From: Virgibacillus indicus
GTDB lineage: Bacteria > Bacillota > Bacilli > Bacillales > Amphibacillaceae
DNA: 64,000 nt
Reading direction: 5' to 3'
Assembly: GCF_002266285.1 (NCBI RefSeq)
Contig: NZ_NPMS01000004.1
Coordinates: forward strand, 62,001-126,000
Shown here: positions 36,929-44,943 of the stretch, piece after piece
Layout of the letters: each line of letters starts with the position of its first letter
Position numbering within the stretch: position 1 is the stretch's first letter
Translations under genes and position numbers: made by a program
The notes under the pieces: model-generated
The model's input: the letters and a program-made list of their open reading frames with translations, nothing else
Database searches by the model: none
What the model was told of the DNA's origin: nothing

Positions 36929-37546
36929 TTAACTAATCAATTGCTCTTTACCTACTCTCTTCCAAAACTTATAGAATGTCTCCCGTTTTTTACCCTCTTG
37001 TGAATAAATAGTAATGATCTGATCTACGGTATTGTACAATTCTTCTGGTTTTAAGTTTTCTTTCAGCAAGAAACCAACCTCGGCGTCTTTTCCTTTTGCT
37101 TTCCCACCAACATATAAATTATAGTGATCTTTATATTTCATCACTCCGATGTCACTTAACATTGGTTCACCGCAGCCAATAATGCAACCTGTATAAGCAA
37201 CCTTTAAGGTAAAGGGTACCGGTTTTCCTGCAATACGCCGGTTTAATTCTTTTGCTACCGGCATCCCTTCTCGTTCTTCTCCTTTGCAAAAATTGCAGGT
37301 TCTCAAACTTTTTACGAAGTTTCCTACTGGATAACATGCCAACCCAACACTTTCAAATTCAGCAATGATTTCTTCTTTTCTATTCTCCGGAATTTCTATA
37401 TATAGTTGCTGAAAGGTTGTTAATTCCAACTCCTCATCTTCATTCATATACTTTGAAAGTGTCATCAGTTGTTTAGCGTTTAGTTTTGCACCAAATGCTA
37501 TTCCTCCATTTACCGCGATTTTGACTTTTTTAGCACCAGTCTCCAT
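36929..37546 (-). CDS. Half-size nitrite/sulfite reductase-like siroheme protein
   Basis: 205 residues. The N-terminal ferredoxin-like half domain (KIAVNGGIAFGAKLNAKQL) is followed by the Fe4S4/siroheme cysteines in SLRTCNFCKGEE and YTGCIIGCGEPM. Only one ferredoxin-like and one partial catalytic domain are present, about a third of CysI or NirB, and no flavin or electron-input domain. Activity on sulfite, nitrite or a persulfide-derived species is possible. It has its own operator at 37576 and lies between the copper and sulfur genes. GGGGG lies before ATG 37546. Confidence 0.78.
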   Translation of the reverse strand: METGAKKVKIAVNGGIAFGAKLNAKQLMTLSKYMNEDEELELTTFQQLYIEIPENRKEEIIAEFESVGLACYPVGNFVKSLRTCNFCKGEEREGMPVAKELNRRIAGKPVPFTLKVAYTGCIIGCGEPMLSDIGVMKYKDHYNLYVGGKAKGKDAEVGFLLKENLKPEELYNTVDQIITIYSQEGKKRETFYKFWKRVGKEQLIS

Positions 37547-37575
37547 ATTTATTTCCCCCTCTAATTACATTTACC

Positions 37576-37592
37576 ATACCCCTGAGCGGTAT
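37576..37592 (-). promoter_or_regulatory. CsoR/CstR-type operator (siroheme gene)
   Basis: ATACCCCTGAGCGGTAT, an inverted repeat with the half-sites ATACC and GGTAT, 30 bp before the start of the siroheme gene. On the minus strand it overlaps a TATGGT that could be the -10 box. Confidence 0.75.
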
Positions 37593-37640
37593 TAATTAAT
37601 TTAAAAAAATTTATCAAAATATCAGGCCTTATAGAGTGAC

Positions 37641-37919
37641 CTATCCTACATTTAACAGCTTCTTGATTTCATCTTTATTTCTCTCGAACCCTATCATGCT
37701 TTTTGATTTTTTCACCAAACCCAAAAGAGATGAATGCGAAAACACGAGTCCAGGCACGATTCTATTTCCTGTTATTTTTATAAGATCCTTTTCTTTTAAT
37801 GGTTGTTTTGCTAAATCATATTGCTTGTGCGGAATCTGATGATCTTTCAAGAATTGTTTCAAGTCTTGGCAATCTGAACAAGTAGGTCTAGTGTATATTT
37901 CCAGATGATATTTAGCCAT
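37641..37919 (-). CDS. Glutaredoxin-like thiol protein with CSDC motif
   Basis: 92 residues with a thioredoxin-fold start (YHLEIYTRPTCSDCQDLKQF), a CxxC of sequence CSDC, and the cis-Pro segment GNRIVPGLVFS. Glutaredoxins use this layout for disulfide or persulfide exchange, but the CSDC motif and a basic C-terminal helix (KKSKSMIGFERNKDEIKK) set it apart. Preceded at 37984 by a CsoR/CstR-type operator between promoter boxes, so it probably belongs to the reactive-sulfur response. It starts 95 bp upstream of the siroheme-protein gene. Confidence 0.8.
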   Translation of the reverse strand: MAKYHLEIYTRPTCSDCQDLKQFLKDHQIPHKQYDLAKQPLKEKDLIKITGNRIVPGLVFSHSSLLGLVKKSKSMIGFERNKDEIKKLLNVG

Positions 37920-37983
37920 TTCTCAAATTTACCTCCTTTAGTAAGTAAACATTACTTATTTTTTAACTCATCTTCACTTTACC

Positions 37984-38006
37984 ATACCCCTGTAAGGTAT
38001 TGTCAA
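37984..38006 (-). promoter_or_regulatory. CstR-type operator/promoter (CSDC gene)
   Basis: Minus strand: TTGACA followed at once by ATACCTTACAGGGGTAT (+ strand ATACCCCTGTAAGGTAT, 37984-38000), then TATGGT-like bases. The operator lies in the promoter spacer, as at csoR and cstR. Confidence 0.8.
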
Positions 38007-38089
38007 GGTAAAAAGTTTTTTATCTTCTACGATAAGGTCGTCATAGACTCCAAAATGATTGCTGGATCTTATTTCTCTAACTTTTACTT

Positions 38090-38112
38090 ACACCCCCATA
38101 CGGTATGTCAAT
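38090..38112 (-). promoter_or_regulatory. Second operator/promoter upstream of the CSDC gene
   Basis: Minus strand TTGACATACCGTATGGGGGT; the operator TACCGTATGGGGGTGTA differs from the csoR operator by little, mainly a T-to-G change in one half-site. It is about 105 bp upstream of the previous site and may give a tandem, copper-responsive promoter. Confidence 0.65.
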
Positions 38113-38170
38113 GCCTACTATTTTATTAATGAAGCGAGAAAAAATCGAAGACCGCTTATCGAAAAAATAA

Positions 38171-38199
38171 AAAAACCATGTCTTAATAACATGGTTTTT
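38171..38199 (-). terminator. Terminator of the methyltransferase gene
   Basis: Perfect 11-bp stem AAAAACCATGT with ACATGGTTTTT, seven-base loop, with further T on the minus strand; 12 bases past the stop. Confidence 0.85.
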
Positions 38200-38210
38200 C
38201 AGAATTTTAC

Positions 38211-38822
38211 TTATTCTGTTTCTTTTTTAGGTTTTTGACCAACAAATTGGATCACATGCGCCAGTCCAGTATGGAGCTCTCCTTCATGACGAGCAACTTC
38301 CCCCATAAAGAAGTGAACAATACGCCAATCAGCAAAGGTTTTCAAAAATTCTTCCGGTTTGTATAAGAAATCCAGATTCTGTGGTCCACCACTTTTATAA
38401 GGAATCTGGTAAGGTGAATACACCTCAGTTAGAAAATAACCACCAGGCTTTACAGCATCTTTTACACCTTCAAGTGTTTTCTGCCTAAGTTCTGACGGGA
38501 AATGACCGAAGACACATACAATTTCATCCCATTTATCTTTACTCCAGTTAGCTTCGTTTAAATCTACGAGTTCAGTGGAGACGTCTACACCACGTTCTTT
38601 TGCGAGCTTATTAGTTTTTACGAGCCCTGATTCCGCAAAATCCCATGTCGTAACTTTCATCCCCTGCTCAGCTAGGTAAACCGCATTACGCCCTTCTCCT
38701 TCAGCTATCGCCAAAGCATCACCAGAAATGTTCATCTTCTTATGAAATTCCTCCAAAAAAGCATTCGGTTCCTTCCCGTAAACATAATTTTCTGTTTGAA
38801 AGCGTGTATTCCATTTGTTCAT
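38211..38822 (-). CDS. SAM-dependent methyltransferase, TehB-like
   Basis: 203 residues from ATG 38822, with GAGG nine bases upstream. Class I methyltransferase: DALAIAEGEGRNAVYLAEQG is motif I, KVTTWDFAESG motif II, and DAVKPGGYFLTEVYSP a late motif. The N-terminus NKWNTRFQTENYVYGKEPN is typical of TehB/thiopurine-type methyltransferases that act on chalcogen or thiol compounds. In this setting methylation of sulfide or a thiol is plausible but not shown. It has no CstR-type operator of its own; its upstream gap is 148 bp. Confidence 0.78.
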   Translation of the reverse strand: MNKWNTRFQTENYVYGKEPNAFLEEFHKKMNISGDALAIAEGEGRNAVYLAEQGMKVTTWDFAESGLVKTNKLAKERGVDVSTELVDLNEANWSKDKWDEIVCVFGHFPSELRQKTLEGVKDAVKPGGYFLTEVYSPYQIPYKSGGPQNLDFLYKPEEFLKTFADWRIVHFFMGEVARHEGELHTGLAHVIQFVGQKPKKETE

Positions 38823-38979
38823 CTTAATCATCCTCTTCTTATTGCCGTGGTAATCTCATTAAATCAATATTATCACGGGGTAAAAATTCTTACAGAAATA
38901 GGTAATAAAAAATTACTAATCTTACCTATATTCCTGCCCCATTTTTTGAAAATCCTCCTCTAACATGAACACCTGTTTA

Positions 38980-39768
38980 TTAATTAGTAGTAACTAATAC
39001 ATCTATCCAAATCTTCACTGCTGTTGCAAATATTAGTATGGCTAACATCACCCGTAACACTTTTGTATTTAATTTTTTCCCTACCGTGACCCCCAGTGGT
39101 GCTGCAATTAAACTAGCAACCACCATGATCACTGAAGGTATTAATTGCACTTGTCCAGTTGACAATTTCCCGGCTATGGCGCCTATTGATGAAATAAGTG
39201 TTATTGCTAAGGAAGAAGCTATCGTCACTCTTGTAGGTATTTTTAAAACAGTTAGCATGATTGGTACTAGCAAAAATGCGCCTCCTGCACCAACAATACC
39301 TGCGCCTATCCCAACTATTAATGCAAGTAATGCGGCAAGTGATTTGTTAAACTCTATTTGCTGGGAGGGTATGTCATCAAGTCCTTTCTTTGGTATAAAC
39401 ATCATGATGACTGCAAGGAATGCTAAAATTCCATAAACGACATTGATTCCACTTTCAGGCATTTGTGTAGAGCCAAATCCCCCAATAAAACTACCTATCA
39501 AAATACTGATACCCATATAAGCAATTAATTTTTTATTTAAAAATCCACCTTTACGATATGCAAGAACACCGCCAATCGTCGCAAAGAATACTTGAATTGC
39601 AGTTATTCCTGACACTTCATAGGCTGTAAATTGGGCAATACCAAGTACTGCAGGGATATAAAGCAGCATCGGAAAATTAATAATGGCTCCGCCTATTCCT
39701 AACATTCCCGATAAGAATGAGCCTATCAATCCTATTAAGAAGATGGTTATAATAAAACCTATATCCAT
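38980..39768 (-). CDS. TauE/SafE-family sulfite/thiosulfate exporter
   Basis: 262 residues from ATG 39768, with GGGGAGG six bases upstream; the longer TTG start overlaps that site. About eight membrane helices, with the two half-family motifs [18 protein letters not shown] and [18 protein letters not shown]. TauE proteins encoded in cst/yrk-type clusters are thought to export sulfite or thiosulfate made from persulfides. It ends the cst-like operon. B. subtilis YrkJ and the staphylococcal CstR-regulated TauE are the closest counterparts by context. Confidence 0.88.
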   Translation of the reverse strand: MDIGFIITIFLIGLIGSFLSGMLGIGGAIINFPMLLYIPAVLGIAQFTAYEVSGITAIQVFFATIGGVLAYRKGGFLNKKLIAYMGISILIGSFIGGFGSTQMPESGINVVYGILAFLAVIMMFIPKKGLDDIPSQQIEFNKSLAALLALIVGIGAGIVGAGGAFLLVPIMLTVLKIPTRVTIASSLAITLISSIGAIAGKLSTGQVQLIPSVIMVVASLIAAPLGVTVGKKLNTKVLRVMLAILIFATAVKIWIDVLVTTN

Positions 39769-39857
39769 TTTGCTCCTCCCCAAAAAGGGAACCTGCTTTG
39801 GCTCCCTCGTTGATTACCTGAAATACTTGTAAAAGGTTTCATTATCATCTGATTGCT

Positions 39858-40985
39858 TTACCGAACCGCGCAACGATTTGGTCCAATTTCCATTTCACGC
39901 TGTTTCTCTGTATCAGGGTCAATTTTTCCCATATTTATTTCCCGAATTTCTTGATATGCATTTGGTTGTGGCGGTAAGTTGTCAGTCACCAGTTTTCTAA
40001 ATGCATTTTCATCTTCAATATTTAGCCCATGATTTGTTTCAAAAAGCGTACTTAATTTTTTTGATACACTACCATCTGCATTTAATTCATCGATAATCGT
40101 AAAGTGTCCTGGTAAAACGATTAGTTCCCCAGATAATTCTTTGTATCTCGTATATAGACTTTCTCTTAAATCTCCAACCCAATCTTCTGCTAACCCAGCT
40201 AAGTCCGGTCTTCCAATTGAATCAATAAATAAGATATCGCCTGTTAGTAAGAACTTTTCGTCCACAACAAATGATGTTGATCCAATAGTGTGACCAGGAG
40301 AATATAATGCATGCATATTTATAGAAGTATTACCAATTGCCATTTCACTTTCATCTTCTAAGGCTTGGTAATCAAACGTTACTTCTGCGGCATCTTTCGG
40401 TGGGAGCCAGTAGCTTGCATTCGTTTTCTCAGCGAGTTTTCTTCCACCAGAAATATGATCTGCATGCAGATGTGTATCAAATACATGGGTGATTTTTGCT
40501 CCAATTCGATTTGCAAATTCAAGATAGATGTTAATCATTCTTGATGCATCAATAACGGCAGCCTCACCATTTGAAACAACCACATAAGACAAGCACCCCT
40601 TACCAATTCGTACAAACTGATAAATTTCTCCACCATCTTTTAGATCCCCAACTTTAACAGGTTCTAAATGTTCACTCCAAGCGTTCATTCCACCTTCCAG
40701 GGAAGAAACAGAAAGTCCAGCCTCTGAAAGCATCTCTGCAACCATAATAGATGAACGCCCTTTTGCACAAACAATGAGTACATCTTTATCAGAAGGAATT
40801 TTATCCAAAATCCCTTCCACACCATCCAGCAAATCAAAGTATGGAACATTTAGATAATCAAAGTTTTCGCCTTCAATTTTCCAATCTGCGAAATCACTTG
40901 CATTACGAACATCTAAAATAAATAGCTCTTCTTTGTTAAATATCTTTTCCGTTAACTCTTTTGCAGTCATTGTATTCACAGTCAT
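39858..40985 (-). CDS. Rhodanese/persulfide-dioxygenase fusion (CstB/YrkH-like)
   Basis: 375 residues. An N-terminal rhodanese domain (1-~110) with active Cys in VCAKGRSS is followed by a metallo-beta-lactamase persulfide-dioxygenase domain: [39 protein letters not shown] and [10 protein letters not shown] supply the iron ligands. Together they oxidise persulfides to sulfite and move sulfane sulfur to it, giving thiosulfate. The domain order, rhodanese first, differs from staphylococcal CstB. A CstR-type operator abuts the start. The ribosome site is the GGGGG inside that operator. Confidence 0.88.
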   Translation of the reverse strand: MTVNTMTAKELTEKIFNKEELFILDVRNASDFADWKIEGENFDYLNVPYFDLLDGVEGILDKIPSDKDVLIVCAKGRSSIMVAEMLSEAGLSVSSLEGGMNAWSEHLEPVKVGDLKDGGEIYQFVRIGKGCLSYVVVSNGEAAVIDASRMINIYLEFANRIGAKITHVFDTHLHADHISGGRKLAEKTNASYWLPPKDAAEVTFDYQALEDESEMAIGNTSINMHALYSPGHTIGSTSFVVDEKFLLTGDILFIDSIGRPDLAGLAEDWVGDLRESLYTRYKELSGELIVLPGHFTIIDELNADGSVSKKLSTLFETNHGLNIEDENAFRKLVTDNLPPQPNAYQEIREINMGKIDPDTEKQREMEIGPNRCAVR

Positions 40986-40990
40986 ACTCC

Positions 40991-41006
40991 TACCCCCTAT
41001 GGTATA
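40991..41006 (-). promoter_or_regulatory. CstR-type operator (dioxygenase fusion)
   Basis: TACCCCCTATGGTATA on +, five bases before the ATG at 40985. A bound repressor would cover the ribosome site region or the transcript start; the operator's G run doubles as Shine-Dalgarno sequence. Confidence 0.75.
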
Positions 41007-41022
41007 TTTTTTGTAAAAAAAA

Positions 41023-41418
41023 TTAAAATGTCAATGTTACATCTGCGTCCTTAGCAAACTCTAAAAATGTTACAGCTCCACCTACTTCTACGCCATCTAT
41101 AAAAGATTCTTTCTCTAATACCATCACATCCATTGTCATTTGACAGCCAATAAATGTAACTCCCATTTCCTTTGCCATTGCAACCATTTCCGGGATGGCA
41201 GGAACATTGGATTTCGCAAATCCTTCTGCGAAATGTTCTTTTCCTTCCGGCATTGGAAGTTGCTGATACGCCTCTTTATGAATTAAGTTTAATCCTTCAA
41301 ATGTAAAGAAAATAGCTACTTCTTGATATGTTGCAGCGGCTGCAGTTGCGATATTAAACACTTTGTATGCATCAAATAATCCACCATTGCTTGCGATAAT
41401 TGCTACTTTTTTATTCAT
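41023..41418 (-). CDS. DsrE-family sulfur carrier protein
   Basis: 131 residues beginning [20 protein letters not shown], with the segments [17 protein letters not shown] and [20 protein letters not shown]. The Cys in GCQM is the likely persulfide-bearing residue of the DsrE2/TusD-like fold. Such proteins accept sulfane sulfur from rhodaneses and TusA. B. subtilis YrkE is similar by context. AGGAGG lies before the ATG at 41418. It lies 12 bp after a glutaredoxin-like gene on the same strand. Confidence 0.85.
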   Translation of the reverse strand: MNKKVAIIASNGGLFDAYKVFNIATAAAATYQEVAIFFTFEGLNLIHKEAYQQLPMPEGKEHFAEGFAKSNVPAIPEMVAMAKEMGVTFIGCQMTMDVMVLEKESFIDGVEVGGAVTFLEFAKDADVTLTF

Positions 41419-41430
41419 TAATTCTTCCTC

Positions 41431-41664
41431 CTAATTTTTTAATGCCTTCATGATATTATCTCGATCATAGCCTACAATCCATTGACCATTAACCTCAGTC
41501 TGAGGTACTCCCAATTGTCCCGTTGTATTCACAAGCCTTTGCATAATTTCAGGTTTTGTTTCAACATTGACTTCCTTAAATGATATATTCTGTTCTGATA
41601 AAAAGTTTTTTAACATGACACAATACGGGCATTGAGTTGTTGTATAAACTGTTACTGAATTCAT
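41431..41664 (-). CDS. Glutaredoxin-like protein (CPYC)
   Basis: 77 residues from ATG 41664 (GGAGAG eight bases upstream). NSVTVYTTTQCPYCVMLKNF carries the classical CPYC dithiol; GVPQTEVNGQWIVGYD holds the cis-Pro and GSH-site region of NrdH/glutaredoxin folds. Probably reduces persulfides or mixed disulfides. Operator at 41707-41722. A paralogue with CPVC lies at 45334 and the two share the pattern VPQTxxNGxWIxG. Confidence 0.85.
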   Translation of the reverse strand: MNSVTVYTTTQCPYCVMLKNFLSEQNISFKEVNVETKPEIMQRLVNTTGQLGVPQTEVNGQWIVGYDRDNIMKALKN

Positions 41665-41706
41665 TTTCAAATCTCTCCTTATTATTAAAAGTAAAATTTC
41701 TACTTA

Positions 41707-41722
41707 ATACCTCTACAGGTAT
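41707..41722 (-). promoter_or_regulatory. CstR-type operator (glutaredoxin-DsrE genes)
   Basis: ATACCTCTACAGGTAT, a perfect ATACCT/AGGTAT dyad 43 bp upstream of the glutaredoxin-like start. Confidence 0.8.
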
Positions 41723-41737
41723 TAAAATGACTAAAAA

Positions 41738-42034
41738 TTAGCATACTTCACCTTTCCAGGAAAGCATTCCACCTTGCATATTAATTACGTTATATCCTTG
41801 GTTATCAAGAAATTCTGCAGCACGGCCACTCCTTCCACCAGAACGGCAAACCATGATATATTTCTCTGATTTATCTAATTCATCTATGCGAGACTCAACG
41901 TGTCCTAATGGAATGTTAACAGCTCCCGGAATTTTCCCATCAGCTACTTCATCGACTTCACGCACATCGATGATATTTAACGCCTTTCCTTTATTTACTA
42001 AAGACTCCACTTCTTTTGCAGTTATTTCTGTCAT
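41738..42034 (-). CDS. Single-domain rhodanese
   Basis: 98 residues: ALNIIDVREVDEVADGKIPGA, the active loop MVCRSGGRSGRA with catalytic Cys, and the end GYNVINMQGGMLSWKGEVC. It moves sulfane sulfur between low-molecular thiols, TusA and other carriers. GGGGG lies before ATG 42034. The C-terminal extra cysteine could act in persulfide transfer. It sits 46 bp after tusA-like gene and shares its promoter. Confidence 0.9.
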   Translation of the reverse strand: MTEITAKEVESLVNKGKALNIIDVREVDEVADGKIPGAVNIPLGHVESRIDELDKSEKYIMVCRSGGRSGRAAEFLDNQGYNVINMQGGMLSWKGEVC

Positions 42035-42080
42035 AAATATCCCCCATATCTTAAACCTATCAAATAATTAATTTACAATA

Positions 42081-42308
42081 TCAGCCTTTTTTTATCCAAA
42101 ACTTTAATACATCGTTATCTGCCTCGTGTTCCAAAAGCTTGTGCCCTCCTGATCTTGCCCATGCTGTAAGGTCACTTTTAGCTCCTTTATCTGTTGCATG
42201 TATTTCCAGTACCTGACCTGTTTCAAGCTCGTTCATTGCCTTTTTTGTTTTGACGACCGGCATTGGACATGTTAGTCCTTTTGCATCCAGTAGTTTATTT
42301 GACTTCAT
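42081..42308 (-). CDS. TusA-family sulfur carrier
   Basis: 75 residues from ATG 42308 (GGAGGA upstream). NKLLDAKGLTCPMPVVKTKK has the conserved CPMP with the persulfide Cys; the tail ILWxF-like DVLKFWIKKG closes the fold. It relays sulfane sulfur to rhodaneses and DsrE. In staphylococci the homologue CstA has extra domains; here the TusA, rhodanese and DsrE parts are separate genes. First gene of its operon, after the promoter at 42337-42378. Confidence 0.9.
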   Translation of the reverse strand: MKSNKLLDAKGLTCPMPVVKTKKAMNELETGQVLEIHATDKGAKSDLTAWARSGGHKLLEHEADNDVLKFWIKKG

Positions 42309-42336
42309 TTTTATTCCTCCATTCATTATTTACCTC

Positions 42337-42378
42337 TACCCCTATGGGTATGCTATCAGGATAAAAAAAGAGTGTCAA
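42337..42378 (-). promoter_or_regulatory. tusA-like gene promoter with CstR-type operator
   Basis: Minus strand TTGACA (42378-42373), 17-base spacer, TAGCAT (42355-42350). The operator TACCCCTATGGGTATG (42337-42352) overlaps the -10 box and the transcript start. Confidence 0.82.
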
Positions 42379-42384
42379 CCTTTT

Positions 42385-42645
42385 TTATCTGCTTTTCACA
42401 AGCAGGTTGACAGCTTCTTTAATCAACTCATCTGTGCTTTCTCCATCTTTTTCAGCTTCTAATACACACTCAACTAAGTTTGAACTTACAATCACACCTG
42501 TTGTTCGGTCAACTGCTGAACGAATAGCTGACAACTGCGTTATAACATCTTTACAATCTTTGTTTTCTTCCATCATTTTTAAAACCCCTCGAAGCTGCCC
42601 TTCCATCCGTTTTACTCTATTTTTAATTTGATCATTGTATTCCAT
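42385..42645 (-). CDS. cstR: Persulfide-sensing repressor CstR
   Basis: 86 residues from ATG 42645 (AAAGGAG upstream). The DUF156 helix RVKRMEGQLRGVLKMMEENK matches CsoR, but the ligand set is Cys31 (NKDCKDV) and Cys60 (LVECVLE), with Asn56 at the place of the copper-binding His. This is precisely the two-Cys pattern and numbering of CstR, which forms inter-subunit polysulfide bridges and leaves DNA on persulfide stress. Located between the tusA-type and CoA-disulfide reductase operons, with its own operator at 42696. Confidence 0.92.
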   Translation of the reverse strand: MEYNDQIKNRVKRMEGQLRGVLKMMEENKDCKDVITQLSAIRSAVDRTTGVIVSSNLVECVLEAEKDGESTDELIKEAVNLLVKSR

Positions 42646-42692
42646 AGGAATTCTCCTTTCCTTGCTATTCATAATATCACAGATAATCCTAT

Positions 42693-42719
42693 ATTATACC
42701 CTTACAGGTATATTGTCAA
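42693..42719 (-). promoter_or_regulatory. cstR promoter with operator
   Basis: Minus strand TTGACA (42719-42714) followed by ATATACCTGTAAGGGTATAAT; the dyad ATACCTGTAAGGGTAT lies between -35 and -10, so cstR is autoregulated. Confidence 0.82.
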
Positions 42720-42970
42720 TATTGGCGACTGAACCTGCCTCTACAATATTAGTGTATTTATTTGAAATCCTCCATTTTTATTGATGTATTCTACTTAATT
42801 ACAATCGACAATTTATAATTTGCATGCTTGTTTAAGTCTTCCAAAAGATATTTTACAAGAAGATACCGTCTTTGAAGGTATAAAATTAACAAAAACAAAA
42901 GGTAAGCATGGAAGGGGAGAACTTGTAGAACTTGCTGGTAAAGTATGTGACATTTCTTATTGCAAAACTA

Positions 42971-42999
42971 TTGACAGCCTACCCAAGGGGGTATATTGT
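42971..42999 (+). promoter_or_regulatory. CoA-disulfide reductase operon promoter with operator
   Basis: TTGACA (42971-42976), 17-base spacer GCCTACCCAAGGGGGTA, TATTGT (42994-42999). The operator TACCCAAGGGGGTATA (42980-42995) fills the spacer. Confidence 0.85.
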
Positions 43000-43047
43000 G
43001 GTATTTGTAAACGAATTACGATACGTTTTATTTTTTTAAATGATTAT

Positions 43048-43063
43048 ATACCCTATGGGGTAA
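43048..43063 (+). promoter_or_regulatory. Second CstR-type operator, CoA-disulfide reductase operon
   Basis: ATACCCTATGGGGTAA, 52 bp beyond the promoter operator and 69 bp before the start codon; it may act as a roadblock or support cooperative binding. Confidence 0.75.
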
Positions 43064-43131
43064 ATTTTAATAATAAATGATCAATTATCTAGTTGGCATG
43101 GTGTAATTAAATAGGAAAAGGAGTGTCATTT

Positions 43132-44826
43132 ATGGGAAAGAGAGTATTAATTATTGGTGGGGTTGCTGGTGGTGCGTCTGTTGCTGCCAGAGTTAGAAGA
43201 TTAGATGAAAATGCAGAAATTATCATGTTTGAAAAAGGGCCACATGTATCTTTTTCAAACTGTTCCTTACCCTATCATCTAAGTGGAATTGTGGAAGATA
43301 GTCAGAAACTAGTATTAATGGATCCAGATATTTTTAAAAGCCGATACAATATTGAGGCAAGAGTAAATCAAGAGGTAGTAAAAATTAACCGGGACAAGCA
43401 AACAATCACTGTCAAAGATTTGATTGCAGATCGAACTTACGAGGAACATTATGATAAATTAGTTCTTTCACCTGGGGCTACACCTATCCGCCCGAACCTG
43501 GAAGGTACCAATAATTCCAATGTGTTTACAGTTCGTAATGTGGTTGATATCGAGAATATGAATCTCTTTGTAAATCAAACTGGCGTTAAAGATATTGCGG
43601 TAATTGGTGGAGGTTTTATCGGCGTTGAGGTTGCTGAGAACCTTAGACTAGCGGGATATAATGTATCTTTAGTAGAATTTGCTAACCAAGTCATGGCACC
43701 TTTTGATTACGATATGGCCCAAATCCTTCATAAAGAAATGGTTGATCAAGGTGTCGATCTTATTTTAGATGATGGGTTAGCAAAAATTGATGATGGCTAT
43801 GTGGAAACAAATTCTGGCAGAAAGATCAAGGCGGAGACAGTGGTTTTAGCTATTGGTGTGAGGCCTGAAACCTTTTTAGCTGAAGAATCCGGTCTTGAAA
43901 TTGGTAATACTGGCGCAATTAAAGTTGATCATAACTATTTAACAAACGATAAAAATATTTATGCTGTTGGGGATGCAATTGAAGTGTATCATCGATTATT
44001 GCACAAACCCACAAGATTAGTACTTGCAGGACCAGCTCAGAAGCAAGCCAGAGCCGCTGCGGACCATATGTATGGAATTCCAAATAGAAACCAGGGTGTT
44101 ATCGGTTCATCATCCATCCATCTTTTTGATTTGAATGCAGCTTCAACTGGTTTAAATGCGAGAACAGCAGAACAAGCTGGTATTCCACAAGATTCCATTT
44201 ATGTCATGCCTGGAGATAAAGTAGGATTAATGCCAAATAGTAATCCGATGCATTTTAAATTAGTATATGAGTATCCAACCGGCAGAATTTTAGGTGCACA
44301 AGCAATTGGAAAAGGTAATGTAGATAAGCGGATTGATGTCATTGCGACTATAATTACGATGAATGGAACATTGGAAGACTTAAAAGACCTTGAATTAACT
44401 TATTCTCCCATGTTAGGAACAGCAAAAGATGTTGTTAATCATGCAGCATTAGTAGCTTCAAATCAATTGGAAGGCCGATATAAAGAAGTGAAAGTTTCCG
44501 AGGTTCGTGAATTAGTAGAAAAAAATGCCTTCATCATTGATGCCCGGGAAAATGAAGAATATGAGGCTGGTCACTTAAAATATGCAGTAAACATCCCATT
44601 GAGTGAATTCAGGGATAGATTAAATGAAATCCCTAAAAGTGAGCCTGTATATATTCACTGCCGTTCAGGTCAACGAAGCTATAATATGGTTATGGCTTTA
44701 AATAACTTAGGATATGACAATGTATACAACATTTCTGGCTCCTATTTAGGTATAAATCTGTATGAATACTTTAATGATTTGGTTACCGAAAGAGATAAAA
44801 TTGTAACAGATTATAATTTTAAATAA
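43132..44826 (+). CDS. cdr: CoA-disulfide reductase / rhodanese fusion
   Basis: 564 residues from ATG 43132, with AAAAGGAG eight bases upstream. FAD motif RVLIIGGVAGGASVAARVRR, active Cys in SFSNCSLPYHLSG, NADPH motif DIAVIGGGFIGVEVAENLRL, and a C-terminal rhodanese domain (~465-555) with IHCRSGQRSYNM. This matches the CoADR-RHD enzymes that reduce CoA persulfide or polysulfide. Its two operators place it under CstR-type control. Followed by a membrane-anchored rhodanese and a glutaredoxin-like gene. Confidence 0.93.
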   Translation: MGKRVLIIGGVAGGASVAARVRRLDENAEIIMFEKGPHVSFSNCSLPYHLSGIVEDSQKLVLMDPDIFKSRYNIEARVNQEVVKINRDKQTITVKDLIADRTYEEHYDKLVLSPGATPIRPNLEGTNNSNVFTVRNVVDIENMNLFVNQTGVKDIAVIGGGFIGVEVAENLRLAGYNVSLVEFANQVMAPFDYDMAQILHKEMVDQGVDLILDDGLAKIDDGYVETNSGRKIKAETVVLAIGVRPETFLAEESGLEIGNTGAIKVDHNYLTNDKNIYAVGDAIEVYHRLLHKPTRLVLAGPAQKQARAAADHMYGIPNRNQGVIGSSSIHLFDLNAASTGLNARTAEQAGIPQDSIYVMPGDKVGLMPNSNPMHFKLVYEYPTGRILGAQAIGKGNVDKRIDVIATIITMNGTLEDLKDLELTYSPMLGTAKDVVNHAALVASNQLEGRYKEVKVSEVRELVEKNAFIIDARENEEYEAGHLKYAVNIPLSEFRDRLNEIPKSEPVYIHCRSGQRSYNMVMALNNLGYDNVYNISGSYLGINLYEYFNDLVTERDKIVTDYNFK

Positions 44827-44900
44827 TGACGGTTATTATGGGAAAGGGCTCAAGGGACGTTTCTAATGAGATTCCTAAATCCTTTCTCGCAACTGAAGTC

Positions 44901-44916
44901 ATACCCATGCTGGTAT
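44901..44916 (+). promoter_or_regulatory. Internal CstR-type operator/promoter
   Basis: ATACCCATGCTGGTAT with CTGAAG 17 bases before TATAGA: a second promoter that would express the rhodanese-glutaredoxin pair on its own. Confidence 0.7.
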
Positions 44917-44943
44917 ATAGAATTTATAAAAAGGAATGATAAA

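Larger units (their letters stand above)
42720..43131. other. Divergent control region, cstR / CoA-disulfide reductase
   Basis: About 410 bp. A weak 86-codon + frame crosses it but holds promoters and operators and has no ribosome site, so I do not count it as a gene. It holds the cstR promoter side and two operators for the + operon (42980 and 43048). Confidence 0.6.

Noticed and set aside
42820-43080. 86-codon + strand frame between cstR and the CoA-disulfide reductase gene
   Set aside because: It spans two operators and a promoter, has no ribosome site, and its translation resembles no protein family.
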